NCBI RefSeq assembly: GCF_963678875.1
Contig: NZ_OY787456.1
Location: 806,001-870,000 of the forward strand
DNA length: 64,000 bases
Reading direction: 5' to 3'
DNA from: an uncultured Hyphomonas sp.
GTDB taxonomy: Bacteria; Pseudomonadota; Alphaproteobacteria; Caulobacterales; Hyphomonadaceae
Below the pieces are notes generated by a model. It saw only the letters and a list, made by a program, of their open reading frames with translations. It did not search any database and was not told where the DNA came from. Position 1 is the stretch's first letter. Every line of letters begins with the position of its first letter. A program made the position numbers and the translations under genes. Positions 8,819 through 17,833 of this stretch are shown piece by piece.

Positions 8819-9238
8819 ATGGATCGACTCGAAAAACTCTGCGTTGAGAAGGGACTCCGCATGACGGAGCCCCGGCGCGTGATCGCGCGTGTGCTCTCGA
8901 CCGCGACCGACCACCCGGACGCCGAAGAACTGCACCGCCGGGCCAATGCCCAGGATGCCTCCATCTCGCTGGCCACGGTCTACCGGACCGTGAAACTGTT
9001 CGAGGATGCCGGGATTATCCAGGCCCACGATTTCCGCGATGGCCGGGCCCGTTACGAGGAAGTGCCGGACGAGCATCATGATCACCTGATCAATGTGCGC
9101 ACCGGCGAAGTCGTGGAGTTCCATTCCGAGGAAATCGAGGAATTGCAGGAGCTGATCGCCAAGAAGCTCGGCTTCCGTCTGGTCGACCACAGGCTGGAGC
9201 TGTACGGCGTGCCGCTCAAGGATGCCGACAAGGGCTGA
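8819..9238 (+). CDS. fur: Fur family transcriptional regulator
   Basis: A 139-residue Fur/Mur regulator. The winged helix holds RMTEPRRVIARVL and SLATVYRTVKLFEDAG; the metal-binding region shows HHDH and VEFHSEEIEE. It lacks the CxxC structural-zinc cysteines of E. coli Fur, as do many alphaproteobacterial Fur/Mur proteins, so it may sense iron or manganese; sequence alone does not decide. In many alphaproteobacteria miaB follows fur, but here the next gene is an unknown secreted protein. Confidence 0.9.
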   Translation: MDRLEKLCVEKGLRMTEPRRVIARVLSTATDHPDAEELHRRANAQDASISLATVYRTVKLFEDAGIIQAHDFRDGRARYEEVPDEHHDHLINVRTGEVVEFHSEEIEELQELIAKKLGFRLVDHRLELYGVPLKDADKG

Positions 9239-9296
9239 TCCGCCGCTCTGCCGGGGCAGTCCTGTTCAACTCACGTAAATCATTGATGGCGCATGC

Positions 9297-9338
9297 TGTG
9301 ATCCGCCTTGGTCATGGTTAAGTCCGGTGTGATCCGCC
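9297..9338. repeat. Two 11-bp direct repeats in the fur downstream region
   Basis: TGTGATCCGCC occurs at 9297-9307 and 9328-9338, exactly 31 bases apart (about three helical turns). A shorter copy, TGATCCGCCG, overlaps the fur stop codon at 9236. The repeats lie 54-95 bases upstream of the next gene and could be binding sites, or merely duplicated spacer. Confidence 0.35.
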
Positions 9339-9391
9339 GTAGTGATGCCGTAATCCGGGCCTAACCCTGCCCGGAGGATTGCATCACCGTC

Positions 9392-10093
9392 ATGTTTCTA
9401 GCCTGGCTGCTCACCTTCACTCTGGCGACCGGAACGGGTCCCATGAACTCCGCGCTGCAGGCGACGGAAGCCCCGCCCACGCTGCGCGCGGCCTTCACGG
9501 TGGAGCTGCAATCGTCGCACGCACGGCGGGTCTACCGCTTCGATCCGCGCAAGAAGGGCCGGGACCGCTGGACCGCCCTGTCCTGGGAAGGCGAGGACGA
9601 GGAACTGGACAATGTCGCCGCCGAATGGGCCAATGAGGCTGCCCCCGACGGGCGCCTTTTCCCGGACGATCTGCGCGCCAGCCTCGGGCCTCAGGTCATG
9701 GTCGACGACAAGGGCGCGGCCTGGAAAGTCTCCTTCCATCACCGACCCTCCAGCAATGACGGGGAGTTCGACGTCTGGGCCGCCGAACGCCTCGCCGCAA
9801 CCGCCTGGCTCGACCCTGTTGGTGAGCGATTCCTGCGTATCGACTACACATTGCCGCGCCCGGTGGCGGGCCCGGAGGGTGGCACGCTGACCCGCTACGA
9901 CCAGTCCTATTTCATCCGGACAGAGCCCCGCTGGGGGATGAGCTATGTCTCCGGCTTCTCCATCGACCTGCAGGCCCGCGCCGCCTTCCGCACGATCGAC
10001 CGGCGCTATGCCGCCAATATCGTGAAGGCCGAATTCTTCTTCGCCAGCAACGAAGCCCAGCAGGAATTCGAATCCGCCCAGCTGATACAGTAG
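9392..10093 (+). CDS. Uncharacterised secreted protein
   Basis: A 233-residue protein with a short N-terminal signal-like segment (MFLAWLLTFTLATG) and no recognised domain. The mature part is rich in Arg, Asp and aromatic residues and looks like an alternating beta-strand domain. Cysteine is absent. ATG 9392 lies 15 bases after GGAGG (9372-9376), a long spacing, so the real start may differ slightly. It sits between fur and a DUF1489 gene. I do not recognise a family. Confidence 0.6.
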   Translation: MFLAWLLTFTLATGTGPMNSALQATEAPPTLRAAFTVELQSSHARRVYRFDPRKKGRDRWTALSWEGEDEELDNVAAEWANEAAPDGRLFPDDLRASLGPQVMVDDKGAAWKVSFHHRPSSNDGEFDVWAAERLAATAWLDPVGERFLRIDYTLPRPVAGPEGGTLTRYDQSYFIRTEPRWGMSYVSGFSIDLQARAAFRTIDRRYAANIVKAEFFFASNEAQQEFESAQLIQ

Positions 10094-10133
10094 CCGCTTT
10101 GGCCTCTGGGCCGGCGCGCGCTAGACTGGGGCC

Positions 10134-10550
10134 ATGACGATTCACATGGTGAAACTCAGCGTTGGCTCCGAAGATGTGGACGACATCGCCCGCTGGCAGG
10201 CCCGCTACCTGAAAACCTCGCCGAATCCAGCGCATTACACGCGCATGTTCCCGAAACGCGCGGAGGAAATCCTGCGCGGCGGCTCGATCTACTGGGTCGT
10301 CAAAGGCGCGATCCGTGTCCGCCAGCGCATCGTCGACATCCGCCAGGAAAAGGATTCCGAGGGCCGGGACATGTGCGCCCTGGTCTTCGACCCGGAACTT
10401 GTGCGGACTTATGCGAAGGCCAAACGCCCGTTTCAGGGCTGGCGCTACCTGAAGCCGGAAGACGCCCCGCGCGACCTGAAATCCGGCGAGGCCGCTCTGG
10501 ATATTCCGCCAGACCTCGACACGGCGCTCAAGAATGCAGGCGTCTGGTAG
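10134..10550 (+). CDS. DUF1489 family protein
   Basis: A 138-residue cytoplasmic protein common in alphaproteobacteria and of unknown function. The start MTIHMVKLSVGSEDVDDIARWQ and the block TRMFPKRAEEILRGGSIYWV are characteristic of DUF1489, as is the C-terminal PFQGWRYL. There is no signal peptide or membrane segment. It ends three bases before the stop of the convergent EamA gene. Confidence 0.85.
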   Translation: MTIHMVKLSVGSEDVDDIARWQARYLKTSPNPAHYTRMFPKRAEEILRGGSIYWVVKGAIRVRQRIVDIRQEKDSEGRDMCALVFDPELVRTYAKAKRPFQGWRYLKPEDAPRDLKSGEAALDIPPDLDTALKNAGVW

Positions 10551-10553
10551 ACC

Positions 10554-11462
10554 TCAGGGCGCGATTTCGGCAGCAGCTGCGCGGGCTTCCCGGCGGGCGG
10601 CGAAATGGGTCTCGAACGCCACGACGAGGCAGGCGACGATGATGATCGCGGCGCCGCCATAGAGCCGGATGCTCGGAATTTCCTGAAAGAAAACATAGCC
10701 GAACAGGGACGACCAGAGGAGGCCCGTATATTCGAACGGGGCCAGTGTCTGCGCTTTCGCCCGGGCATAGGCGAGCGTCATGAACGACCAGATCCCGACT
10801 GCGGCGATCGCAGCGCCACCCAGCGGCGGCCAAGCATTCACTTCCGGCATGACTCCCACGAACGGCAGGAACGGGATCAGGAACAGCGCCGGCAGCACGT
10901 TCATGAAGGTGACCAGCGTCAACGCGTCTTCCTCCTTGGTGCGCAGGCGGAGCAGGACGATGTTGAGCGCATAGCCGACGGCCGAGACCAGCATCGCCGC
11001 GATCCCGTAAGCGCGGACGCCGGCGGTCGGGGCGCTGGCCGGTTCCCCCGAAATCGCAATAGCCGCACCGACAAAGCCGACCAGGGAGGCGCCGACCGTG
11101 ACCGGGCTCATCCGCTCGCCCAGCAGGACACGCGCGATCGGGGCGATCATCAGGGCGGCGGTGAAGCCCATCACAACGGCCTCGGCGAGCGTGATCTGTG
11201 TCAGGGCGTAAAAGAAGGTGAGCGATGACACGACCTGCGCGATTGACCGCAAGGTATGGAAGCGGATCGCCTTCCAGCCGGGGACGGGACGGCGCGCCGC
11301 CACGAACAGCGTGACCATGATCACGGAGGCGAGGATATACCGCCAGGCGGTCGCCGTGATGACGCCCGTACCGCCCAGCGTGACGCCCTTCATCGTGGCG
11401 TCGAGCGTACAGCCGCAGAGAACCGCAAGGCAGACGAGGATGATGGGATGGGGCAGGCGCAT
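10554..11462 (-). CDS. EamA/DMT family exporter
   Basis: A 302-residue drug/metabolite transporter with about ten hydrophobic segments arranged as two EamA halves, consistent with an inner-membrane exporter of metabolites. The first half includes ITLAEAVVMGFTAALMIAP, typical of RhaT/YdcZ-like members; the second ends in GGAAIIIVACLVVAFETH. Substrate cannot be told from sequence. It is transcribed toward the DUF1489 gene and divergently from the monooxygenase gene. Confidence 0.87.
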   Translation of the reverse strand: MRLPHPIILVCLAVLCGCTLDATMKGVTLGGTGVITATAWRYILASVIMVTLFVAARRPVPGWKAIRFHTLRSIAQVVSSLTFFYALTQITLAEAVVMGFTAALMIAPIARVLLGERMSPVTVGASLVGFVGAAIAISGEPASAPTAGVRAYGIAAMLVSAVGYALNIVLLRLRTKEEDALTLVTFMNVLPALFLIPFLPFVGVMPEVNAWPPLGGAAIAAVGIWSFMTLAYARAKAQTLAPFEYTGLLWSSLFGYVFFQEIPSIRLYGGAAIIIVACLVVAFETHFAARREARAAAAEIAP

Positions 11463-11647
11463 GGGCCGGAGCCTTTGCTGGCGCGCCGCTTTCCGTCAAG
11501 CGCAGATATGAGTGGCTTGGCGCTTGTCCGCGGATTTTCTGCTTCAGGTTGGCGTTGGGTCAGCCTGTTTTGGGCGGCCTGATTCCGGTAAACTGGCTTT
11601 AGCCGGACAAAAAGATCCGGACGAGGAAACATCAGGAGGAAGCGGCC

Positions 11648-13444
11648 ATGGCAGACGATGCACGGCCCGAGGCGTTCGACACGGACGCCCTGCGCGACAA
11701 GTATCGTGCTGAACGCGACAAGCGCCTGCGCGCCGAAGGCAACGATCAGTACGTCAACATGGCGGGTGACTTTGCCCACTATATCGAAGATCCCTATTGC
11801 GAATTCGAGCCGCGCGATCCGGTTACGGACCATGTGGAAGTCTGCGTCATCGGTGGCGGCTTTGGCGGCCTGCTGACCGCGGGCAAGCTGCGCGAGGCTG
11901 GCTTCGACGATATCCGCATGGTGGAGAAGGGCGGCGACTTCGGCGGCACCTGGTACTGGAACCGCTATCCCGGCGCGGCCTGCGACATCGAAAGCTATAT
12001 CTACCTGCCGATGCTGGAAGAGACCAGCTACATGCCGGTGGAGAAATACTCCCGCGCGCCGGAGATCCTCGAACATTCCCGCCGGATAGCCCGGCATTAC
12101 GACCTCTACCGCAACGCTCTTCTGGGTACGGAGATCACGGGTCTCAACTGGATCGAGGAAAAAGGTGCCTGGCAGGTGCTGACCAATCGCGGCGACGATT
12201 TCACGGCGCAGTTCGTGGTCATGTCCAACGGGCCGCTGAACCGGCCGAAACTGCCCGGCATTCCGGGCGTGGAAAGTTTCAAGGGGCATTCCTTCCACAC
12301 CAGCCGCTGGGACTATGACTACACCGGCGGGGACAATTCCGGCGGCCTGGACAAGCTGTCAGACAAAGTGGTCGGCATTATCGGCACGGGCGCAACAGCG
12401 GTGCAGTGCGTGCCGCACCTCGCCCGCGGAGCGAAGCATCTCTATGTCTTCCAGCGCACGCCATCCTCGGTCGACTATCGCGGTGACCGGCCGACGGATC
12501 CGGAATGGGTGAAATCGCTTCAGCCCGGCTGGCAGAAGGCGCGGATGGAGAATTTCAACACGCTTGTCTCAGGCGGTTTTGCGCCGGTCGACATGGTGAA
12601 GGATGGGTGGACCGACATTATCCGCAACATCCTCCTGATCGCGACACAAGAAGGCAACCAGCACCTCTCGCCGGAGAAGCTGGCTGAACTGGCAGAGCTG
12701 GCTGACTTCAAGAAAATGGAGCAGGTGCGCGGCCGTGTGGACGAAATCGTCAGCGATCCCGCCACGGCCGAGGCACTGAAGCCGTGGTACCGCCAGTTCT
12801 GCAAACGGCCCTGTTTCCACGATGACTATCTCGCCGCCTTCAACCGGGACAATGTCACGCTCGTTGATACCGAGGGGCAGGGCGTCGATGCCATTACCGA
12901 GCATGGTGTTGTCGTGAAGGGCAAGGAGTACAAGATCGATTGCCTGGTCTACGCGACCGGGTTCGAGGTTGGCACTGACTACACGCGCCGTGCGGGGTAT
13001 AACCCGGTTGGTGAAAATGGTGTGTCACTGGCAGACGCCTGGGGTGAAGGTATGCGCAGCCTGCACGGCATGTTCGTGCACGGATTCCCGAACATGTTCG
13101 TGATGGGGCCGGCGCAGGCCGGGTTTACGGCGAACTATCCGCACCTGCTGGCAGAGCAAGCCGTGCAGATCGGCTACACGCTCGCCGAGACCAAGGCACG
13201 TCAGGCCAGCCGGTTCGAACTGACGGAAGAGGCAGAACAGGCCTGGGTCGATACGATCATCGAGAAGGCCATGCTGCGCCAGCAATTCCTGGAGGAGTGC
13301 ACGCCGGGTTACTACAACAATGAAGGCAAGCCGAGCGAACGTGCCCGTCAGGACCTCTCCTATGGGGGCGGCCCTGATCCCTATTTCGCCATTCTGAAAG
13401 GGTGGCGGGAAGAAGGGGAACTGGCAGGGCTGTCGCTCGATTGA
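11648..13444 (+). CDS. Baeyer-Villiger-type flavin monooxygenase
   Basis: A 598-residue FAD/NADPH monooxygenase. The first Rossmann motif VIGGGFGG lies near residues 67-74, the second, GIIGTGATAVQ, near 242, and between them is the type I Baeyer-Villiger fingerprint F-x-G-x3-H-x3-W-D (FKGHSFHTSRWD, about 211-222). Such enzymes turn ketones into esters or lactones, or oxidise heteroatoms. The N-terminal ~60 residues precede the FAD domain, as in cyclododecanone- and steroid-type enzymes. An AGGAGG-like site precedes ATG 11648. No esterase or alcohol dehydrogenase is adjacent, so the substrate is unknown. Confidence 0.88.
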   Translation: MADDARPEAFDTDALRDKYRAERDKRLRAEGNDQYVNMAGDFAHYIEDPYCEFEPRDPVTDHVEVCVIGGGFGGLLTAGKLREAGFDDIRMVEKGGDFGGTWYWNRYPGAACDIESYIYLPMLEETSYMPVEKYSRAPEILEHSRRIARHYDLYRNALLGTEITGLNWIEEKGAWQVLTNRGDDFTAQFVVMSNGPLNRPKLPGIPGVESFKGHSFHTSRWDYDYTGGDNSGGLDKLSDKVVGIIGTGATAVQCVPHLARGAKHLYVFQRTPSSVDYRGDRPTDPEWVKSLQPGWQKARMENFNTLVSGGFAPVDMVKDGWTDIIRNILLIATQEGNQHLSPEKLAELAELADFKKMEQVRGRVDEIVSDPATAEALKPWYRQFCKRPCFHDDYLAAFNRDNVTLVDTEGQGVDAITEHGVVVKGKEYKIDCLVYATGFEVGTDYTRRAGYNPVGENGVSLADAWGEGMRSLHGMFVHGFPNMFVMGPAQAGFTANYPHLLAEQAVQIGYTLAETKARQASRFELTEEAEQAWVDTIIEKAMLRQQFLEECTPGYYNNEGKPSERARQDLSYGGGPDPYFAILKGWREEGELAGLSLD

Positions 13445-13465
13445 GCCGCCCTGCCAATTGCCGGA

Positions 13466-14845
13466 TCAGTAGGTGATGCGCAGGTCCGAGATGGACTGGG
13501 CAATCTTGGTGTAGGCGTCGGTCAGTTCGTCGGCGCTCTCCGCCTTGAACGCGAATTCCGTCCCTGAGGCGCAGTATTCGAGGATCTGCTTACCCTGCGA
13601 AGGCGCCTTGAAGGCCACGGTGTAGACGCGGACACCTTCGTCCTTGATATTGTCACACAGCTTCTTGGCCTGGTCGAAGGACGAGCCTTCGCCCGGATTG
13701 TGCTGGTTCAGGAAGTCACCGTCGGTCATGATGATCATGGCCTTGGCAGAGTCCGGTTCGTCATATTCGAGCGGATCGGAACCTGACGGCCAGACAGTGT
13801 GCCATTCAGGAGAGATCGAATACCAGCCCCAGGCGATACCGATATGCCCGGCGGTGCCGCCATTGGCATTCAGGTCATCGATATAGTCTTTCAGATCATC
13901 CCGGTCATTCGTCAGCGGAAGAGGGCCGATCGGGTTGCAGGTTTCCACTTCCCAGCGTTCCCTGCTGTGGTCATACTCGGCACCCGCTGCTTCGATCCAG
14001 GCAAACGGACCGGGGTCTTCGTCTGTGTAGGTCTCGGTGCCGCGGCGCTCCTTCACGCACGTATTGTTGACGGTTCGTGTCACCGTTTCTTCGACGGGTT
14101 CCCAACTGCAGCTTGAGCCGCCGCCCCAGCCCCAGCCACGGCCGCGGCCACGGCCGCCACCTCCGCTGCAGACATACTCCAAGCTGGTCGTCGTGTCGGT
14201 ATAGGTCCGGCTTGGGCTCTTGTTTGTTGCCTTGGTGAAGTAGGCTCCGGCATCAAGATAGTCCGAATACGACACCATGGAGATGCGCACTTCACCCATG
14301 TCGGCGGCATCGCCCGTCGGCAGGAGCACATCGACGGCGTCTTCGGCGGCTTCCTTCAGCGCGCCCATCTTGCCGTCCCAGCCCATGGAGCCCGAAATAT
14401 CGAAAACGAACGAAACATCGACCTTGCCGATACCGTAGGTCGAGCCAGATGAGACGGCGAAATCCAGATACTGATAGCCGATCAGCTCCGTCAGCGTTGT
14501 CTTCTGCTGGCATATGATCCTGCCATTGATGTCCTGGCTGCCGTCGGAATAGGTCACTTCCACAGGTTTGCAGATGATCGCGTGGTTCTTGGCCTTGATC
14601 ACGCTTTCCACGTAATTTCTGATATAGTTCTCAATCTGGGCTTTCGATTTGCCAGACTGCATCTCGCGTGATCCGGCGATCACGGCATTGTCCATCGTGT
14701 ACTGGACAAACTGGCGGCTCGTATTTGTGTTCTGCAGGTCAATCGCAATACCGACCAGTACCAGAATCGGTACGATCGCGATTGCCAGAATCATCGCGAC
14801 ATTGCCTTCGCGATTGTCGATCCACGTGGTCAGCCTGTTCAACAT
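13466..14845 (-). CDS. TadG-like pilus-assembly protein with von Willebrand A domain
   Basis: A 459-residue protein. The N-terminus has a Tad-type leader (DNREGNVAMILAIAIVPILVLVGIAIDL) with one membrane segment at about 15-37. The vWA domain begins near residue 147 with the MIDAS motif DISGSMG and later TDGDF. A Gly/Arg/Trp-rich insert (GGGGRGRGRGWGWGGG) lies near residues 230-245, next to paired cysteines. TadG proteins are linked to tight-adherence pili and outer-membrane processes, but no other tad gene is here, so it is an orphan. It is convergent with the monooxygenase gene. Confidence 0.85.
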   Translation of the reverse strand: MLNRLTTWIDNREGNVAMILAIAIVPILVLVGIAIDLQNTNTSRQFVQYTMDNAVIAGSREMQSGKSKAQIENYIRNYVESVIKAKNHAIICKPVEVTYSDGSQDINGRIICQQKTTLTELIGYQYLDFAVSSGSTYGIGKVDVSFVFDISGSMGWDGKMGALKEAAEDAVDVLLPTGDAADMGEVRISMVSYSDYLDAGAYFTKATNKSPSRTYTDTTTSLEYVCSGGGGRGRGRGWGWGGGSSCSWEPVEETVTRTVNNTCVKERRGTETYTDEDPGPFAWIEAAGAEYDHSRERWEVETCNPIGPLPLTNDRDDLKDYIDDLNANGGTAGHIGIAWGWYSISPEWHTVWPSGSDPLEYDEPDSAKAMIIMTDGDFLNQHNPGEGSSFDQAKKLCDNIKDEGVRVYTVAFKAPSQGKQILEYCASGTEFAFKAESADELTDAYTKIAQSISDLRITY

Positions 14846-15126
14846 GAGCTTGTCCCGATTATAGACATCCGGGATGGATTATGTGCGATTAACGTTTCCG
14901 CTGAGCTAAGAAGCCGGCAAAAACTCCTTACGCGGCGCAAGTATCTGGTAAGGATTGAACGGCGTCCGGATGGCGGAAGTGAACCAGATTACGTAAGGCC
15001 CGCAACAGAACGCAGCGTTTGACGCTGGTCATGAGGCTGCGGCTCGTGCAAACAGCCCTTCATAAATTATCCCGCAGCCGCAGAAGCTCTGCCAGGGCGA
15101 AAGGCGCGGTGCGGAAGGAGGAATCG

Positions 15127-15948
15127 ATGGAGCTGGCCGTTCAATATGGCCCGTTGCTGGTGGCGCTTGCCCTGGCAGGTGCGGCAGCAGGCCTGGCCGC
15201 CGGCCTGTTCGGAATTGGCGGCGGGGCGATCATCGTTCCGGTCCTGTACTTCCTGTTCGACGCCATGGGTTATGGCGAGTCCGCGATGCATGTGGCGGTG
15301 TCCACCTCGCTCGCCACCATCATTCTCACTTCTGCGCGCAGCGTCAGTGCCCATCACAGCCATGGTGCGGTCGACTGGTCGATCATCCGGGGCTGGGCGC
15401 CCTGGATCGTGCTGGGTGCACTGGCAGGCATGTCGCTGACGGGTTTCCTGTCGAAACGGGCGCTGCTTGGCATTTTCGGAACGCTGGCCTTCGTGCTGTC
15501 GGCGCAGCTCTTCTTCGGCCGTCCCACATGGCGCCTTGCCGACGAGATGCCGAAAGGACCGCTGCGGGCGGCGCTGGGCATGGCGGTCGGCGCGCTGTCG
15601 GCCCTGATGGGAATTGGCGGGGGCACATTCGGCGTCAGCCTGATGACGCTTTATGGCCGGCCCATCCACCAGGCCGTGGCGACTGCGGCTGGCTGGGGTG
15701 TCGCCATCGGGCTCCCGTCTGCCCTGACAGCCATCTATATTGGCTGGGGAAGGGAGGGCCTGCCGCCATTCTCGCTTGGCCATGTGAACCTTGCCGCCTT
15801 CGCGCTGATCTCGTTGTTCACCGTGACCATGGCGCCGGTCGGGGCCTCGCTGGCGCACAAGCTGGACGCTGCGCGCCTGCGCCGGATGTTTGCCATCCTG
15901 CTGGCCTTGGTGGCGGCGCGCATGCTGTGGAAGGCGCTCGGCGCCTGA
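15127..15948 (+). CDS. TauE/SafE family membrane exporter
   Basis: A 273-residue inner-membrane protein with eight or so hydrophobic segments and the two internal-repeat motifs of the family: GLFGIGGGAIIVPVL near the start and MGIGGGTFGVSLM in the second half. Family members export sulfite, sulfoacetate or related organosulfur anions. ATG 15127 is preferred over upstream starts because GGAGGA lies 5-10 bases before it. The stop is 4 bases from the stop of the convergent hupE-like gene. Confidence 0.88.
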   Translation: MELAVQYGPLLVALALAGAAAGLAAGLFGIGGGAIIVPVLYFLFDAMGYGESAMHVAVSTSLATIILTSARSVSAHHSHGAVDWSIIRGWAPWIVLGALAGMSLTGFLSKRALLGIFGTLAFVLSAQLFFGRPTWRLADEMPKGPLRAALGMAVGALSALMGIGGGTFGVSLMTLYGRPIHQAVATAAGWGVAIGLPSALTAIYIGWGREGLPPFSLGHVNLAAFALISLFTVTMAPVGASLAHKLDAARLRRMFAILLALVAARMLWKALGA

Positions 15949-15952
15949 CAGG

Positions 15953-16942
15953 TCAGACGCCGAAGAAGGCGCCAGCGATCCGTTCGATGGCCCAGTAGCT
16001 GCCCATGCAGCCGATGAAGTAGGCAAGACCCACGCGCACCGGGACCATGCCCCGGGCGGCCAGCTTGTGGATGATGAAGGCCGCCGCAAGCAGGACGCTC
16101 ACGAACAGGATCTGCCCGGCCTCGACGCCGACATTGAACAGCAGCAGCGCCATCGCTTCGGCGCCCTTTGGCAAGCCGATCTCCGCCAGTGCCCCGGCAA
16201 AGCCGAACCCATGGATCAGGCCGAAACCGAAGGCGATGGCCCAGGGAATGCGCTGGCTGAGCGTGTTCCAGCCCTTGATGCGATGCATGGCTTCCGCGCC
16301 CAGAAGCGCGATGCTCATGGCGATGGTGATTTCCACCGGCGGGCCCGGCAGCGTGATCCCGCCCAGCGTCGCGGCCGCGAGCGTGATGGAGTGGGCGACG
16401 GTGAAGGCCGTCAGCGTCAGCAACAATTGGCGGGGCCGCACCAGCAGCACCATGCCCAGCACGAACAGGAGATGGTCCCATCCGAAAATGATGTGCTCGA
16501 CACCGATCCGGAAATAGGCGGCAACAGGCGCACCGGTCGGCACCGTCAGGTCCAGCACGGGGGACGCCGGGCGCAGCACCGCGCCGATATCGTCCCCTTC
16601 CAGCCGGTCGATGCGAACGAAGGCATCCGTCAGTGTCCGTTCCAGCCCGTCGATCCGGATCTCGCCCTGGTTCAGGTCGCACTGCGTGGTCCAGCGTTGC
16701 ACGATCGTGCCGCCGGGGGAGGTGACATATTCGCCTTCACGCGCGCAGGCCTGCGGGAACACCGGGTCGATCTTCAGGCGCCGGCCGTCCAGCACCGGCT
16801 GCTTCCAGGTTACTTCATAAGTGCCGGGGCTGACCTCGGTCACTTCCAGATAGGCCGGACGCACTTCATGCGCCACTGCCGGCCCAGCCGCCGCCAGCCA
16901 TGTGGCCAGGCCGGCAATGCAAACCATCAGCCAGCGGATCAT
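15953..16942 (-). CDS. HupE/UreJ family membrane protein
   Basis: A 329-residue protein with a cleavable signal (ending AVAHEV), an ~110-residue soluble periplasmic beta domain, and a C-terminal seven-helix HupE/UreJ-like domain with GVEHIIFGWDHLLFVLGM at 147-164 and further His/Glu in the helices (IKGW, AFGFGLIHGFGFAGAL). HupE/UreJ proteins are linked to nickel or cobalt uptake. ATG 16942 is supported by AGGA 6 bases upstream and follows the PpiC stop by 7 bases, so the two are one operon. The periplasmic-domain fusion is typical of copies found beside DUF3604 and PpiC genes. Confidence 0.83.
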   Translation of the reverse strand: MIRWLMVCIAGLATWLAAAGPAVAHEVRPAYLEVTEVSPGTYEVTWKQPVLDGRRLKIDPVFPQACAREGEYVTSPGGTIVQRWTTQCDLNQGEIRIDGLERTLTDAFVRIDRLEGDDIGAVLRPASPVLDLTVPTGAPVAAYFRIGVEHIIFGWDHLLFVLGMVLLVRPRQLLLTLTAFTVAHSITLAAATLGGITLPGPPVEITIAMSIALLGAEAMHRIKGWNTLSQRIPWAIAFGFGLIHGFGFAGALAEIGLPKGAEAMALLLFNVGVEAGQILFVSVLLAAAFIIHKLAARGMVPVRVGLAYFIGCMGSYWAIERIAGAFFGV

Positions 16943-16949
16943 GCCAGTC

Positions 16950-17816
16950 CTATTCGGCATTGATGCCTTCAACCTCGACCTTGTAGCGGGAGATGATCTC
17001 CTGGATGGCCATTTCATTGGCCTCGCGCCGCGTTTCCGCCTGCCAGTTGGCGAGGACGGTATCCTTCACATCGTCAAAGGGCGGGAGCCGGGGCGGTGCA
17101 TTGGCGCTGACCTGAACCAGATGCAGACCGAGGGCCGAACGGATGGGGCCGGTCCAGAGGTCGGAGTCCGGCGTCTCGGCGAGCGATTGGGCAAACTCAC
17201 CACCGAACAGGCGGGTTACTTCGCGAAGCGGCAGGTCACCATAGGCGCGCTGCAGCATGAAGGGATCACCGGCCGCTCGCCAGTCATCCCCTGCATTCAG
17301 CTTGCCGAGCATGGCTTCGGCGTCTGCCGCCGCGGCCGCGCCGCGGACATCCTCGCTGAAGAAGACATGCCGGAAGGTCACCTTCTGCGGTTCGGTGAAG
17401 CGGTCCGCATGCGCCTCGTACCACTCGCGCAGAACAGCATCGCCGGGTGTTTCGTCGCGGGCGAGGTCAGCGACCATGAAGGTCATCTTCTGGGCGAGGC
17501 GGCGGGTCACGATCGTGTCGCCCTCGTCGAGGCCAAGGCGTTTGGCTTCCCGTGCCAGGGCCTCGTCGCGGACAAAGTCGTTGACGATGGCCACCATGTC
17601 CTCGCCGGAGGGCAGGGCGCCTGCCTCCGCCGTGTAGATGGAGGCAAGGCGTTCGAGGTCCGCACTGGACACGCGGATGGTCCGTGCCTCATCGGCCCGC
17701 CCGGATGCCACGGCATTCCAGGCAACGAACACCACCAGGGCGGCGAAAATGAAATGTACGAGCGGCTCGCGCAGCAGCACGGGCCAGCGGCGCACCTGTT
17801 CGGTTGTGTCGGTCAA
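16950..17816 (-). CDS. Membrane-anchored PpiC-type peptidyl-prolyl isomerase
   Basis: A 288-residue protein with one N-terminal membrane segment at about 20-40 (LVHFIFAALVVFVAWNAVA), an all-helical SurA-like chaperone region, and a parvulin domain (VTFRHVFFSED through GPIRSALGLHLVQV). It probably faces the periplasm and helps fold exported or membrane proteins. It lies between the DUF3604 gene (18 bases upstream) and hupE-like gene (7 bases downstream), a gene order I recall from several proteobacteria, which suggests a dedicated folding role. Confidence 0.83.
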   Translation of the reverse strand: MTDTTEQVRRWPVLLREPLVHFIFAALVVFVAWNAVASGRADEARTIRVSSADLERLASIYTAEAGALPSGEDMVAIVNDFVRDEALAREAKRLGLDEGDTIVTRRLAQKMTFMVADLARDETPGDAVLREWYEAHADRFTEPQKVTFRHVFFSEDVRGAAAAADAEAMLGKLNAGDDWRAAGDPFMLQRAYGDLPLREVTRLFGGEFAQSLAETPDSDLWTGPIRSALGLHLVQVSANAPPRLPPFDDVKDTVLANWQAETRREANEMAIQEIISRYKVEVEGINAE

Positions 17817-17833
17817 ATTGTCTTCCTGTCGCG

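Noticed and set aside
9236..9338. The TGATCCGCC repeats as a CRISPR array
   Set aside because: Only two to three short copies, unequal spacing, no spacers of uniform length and no cas gene.
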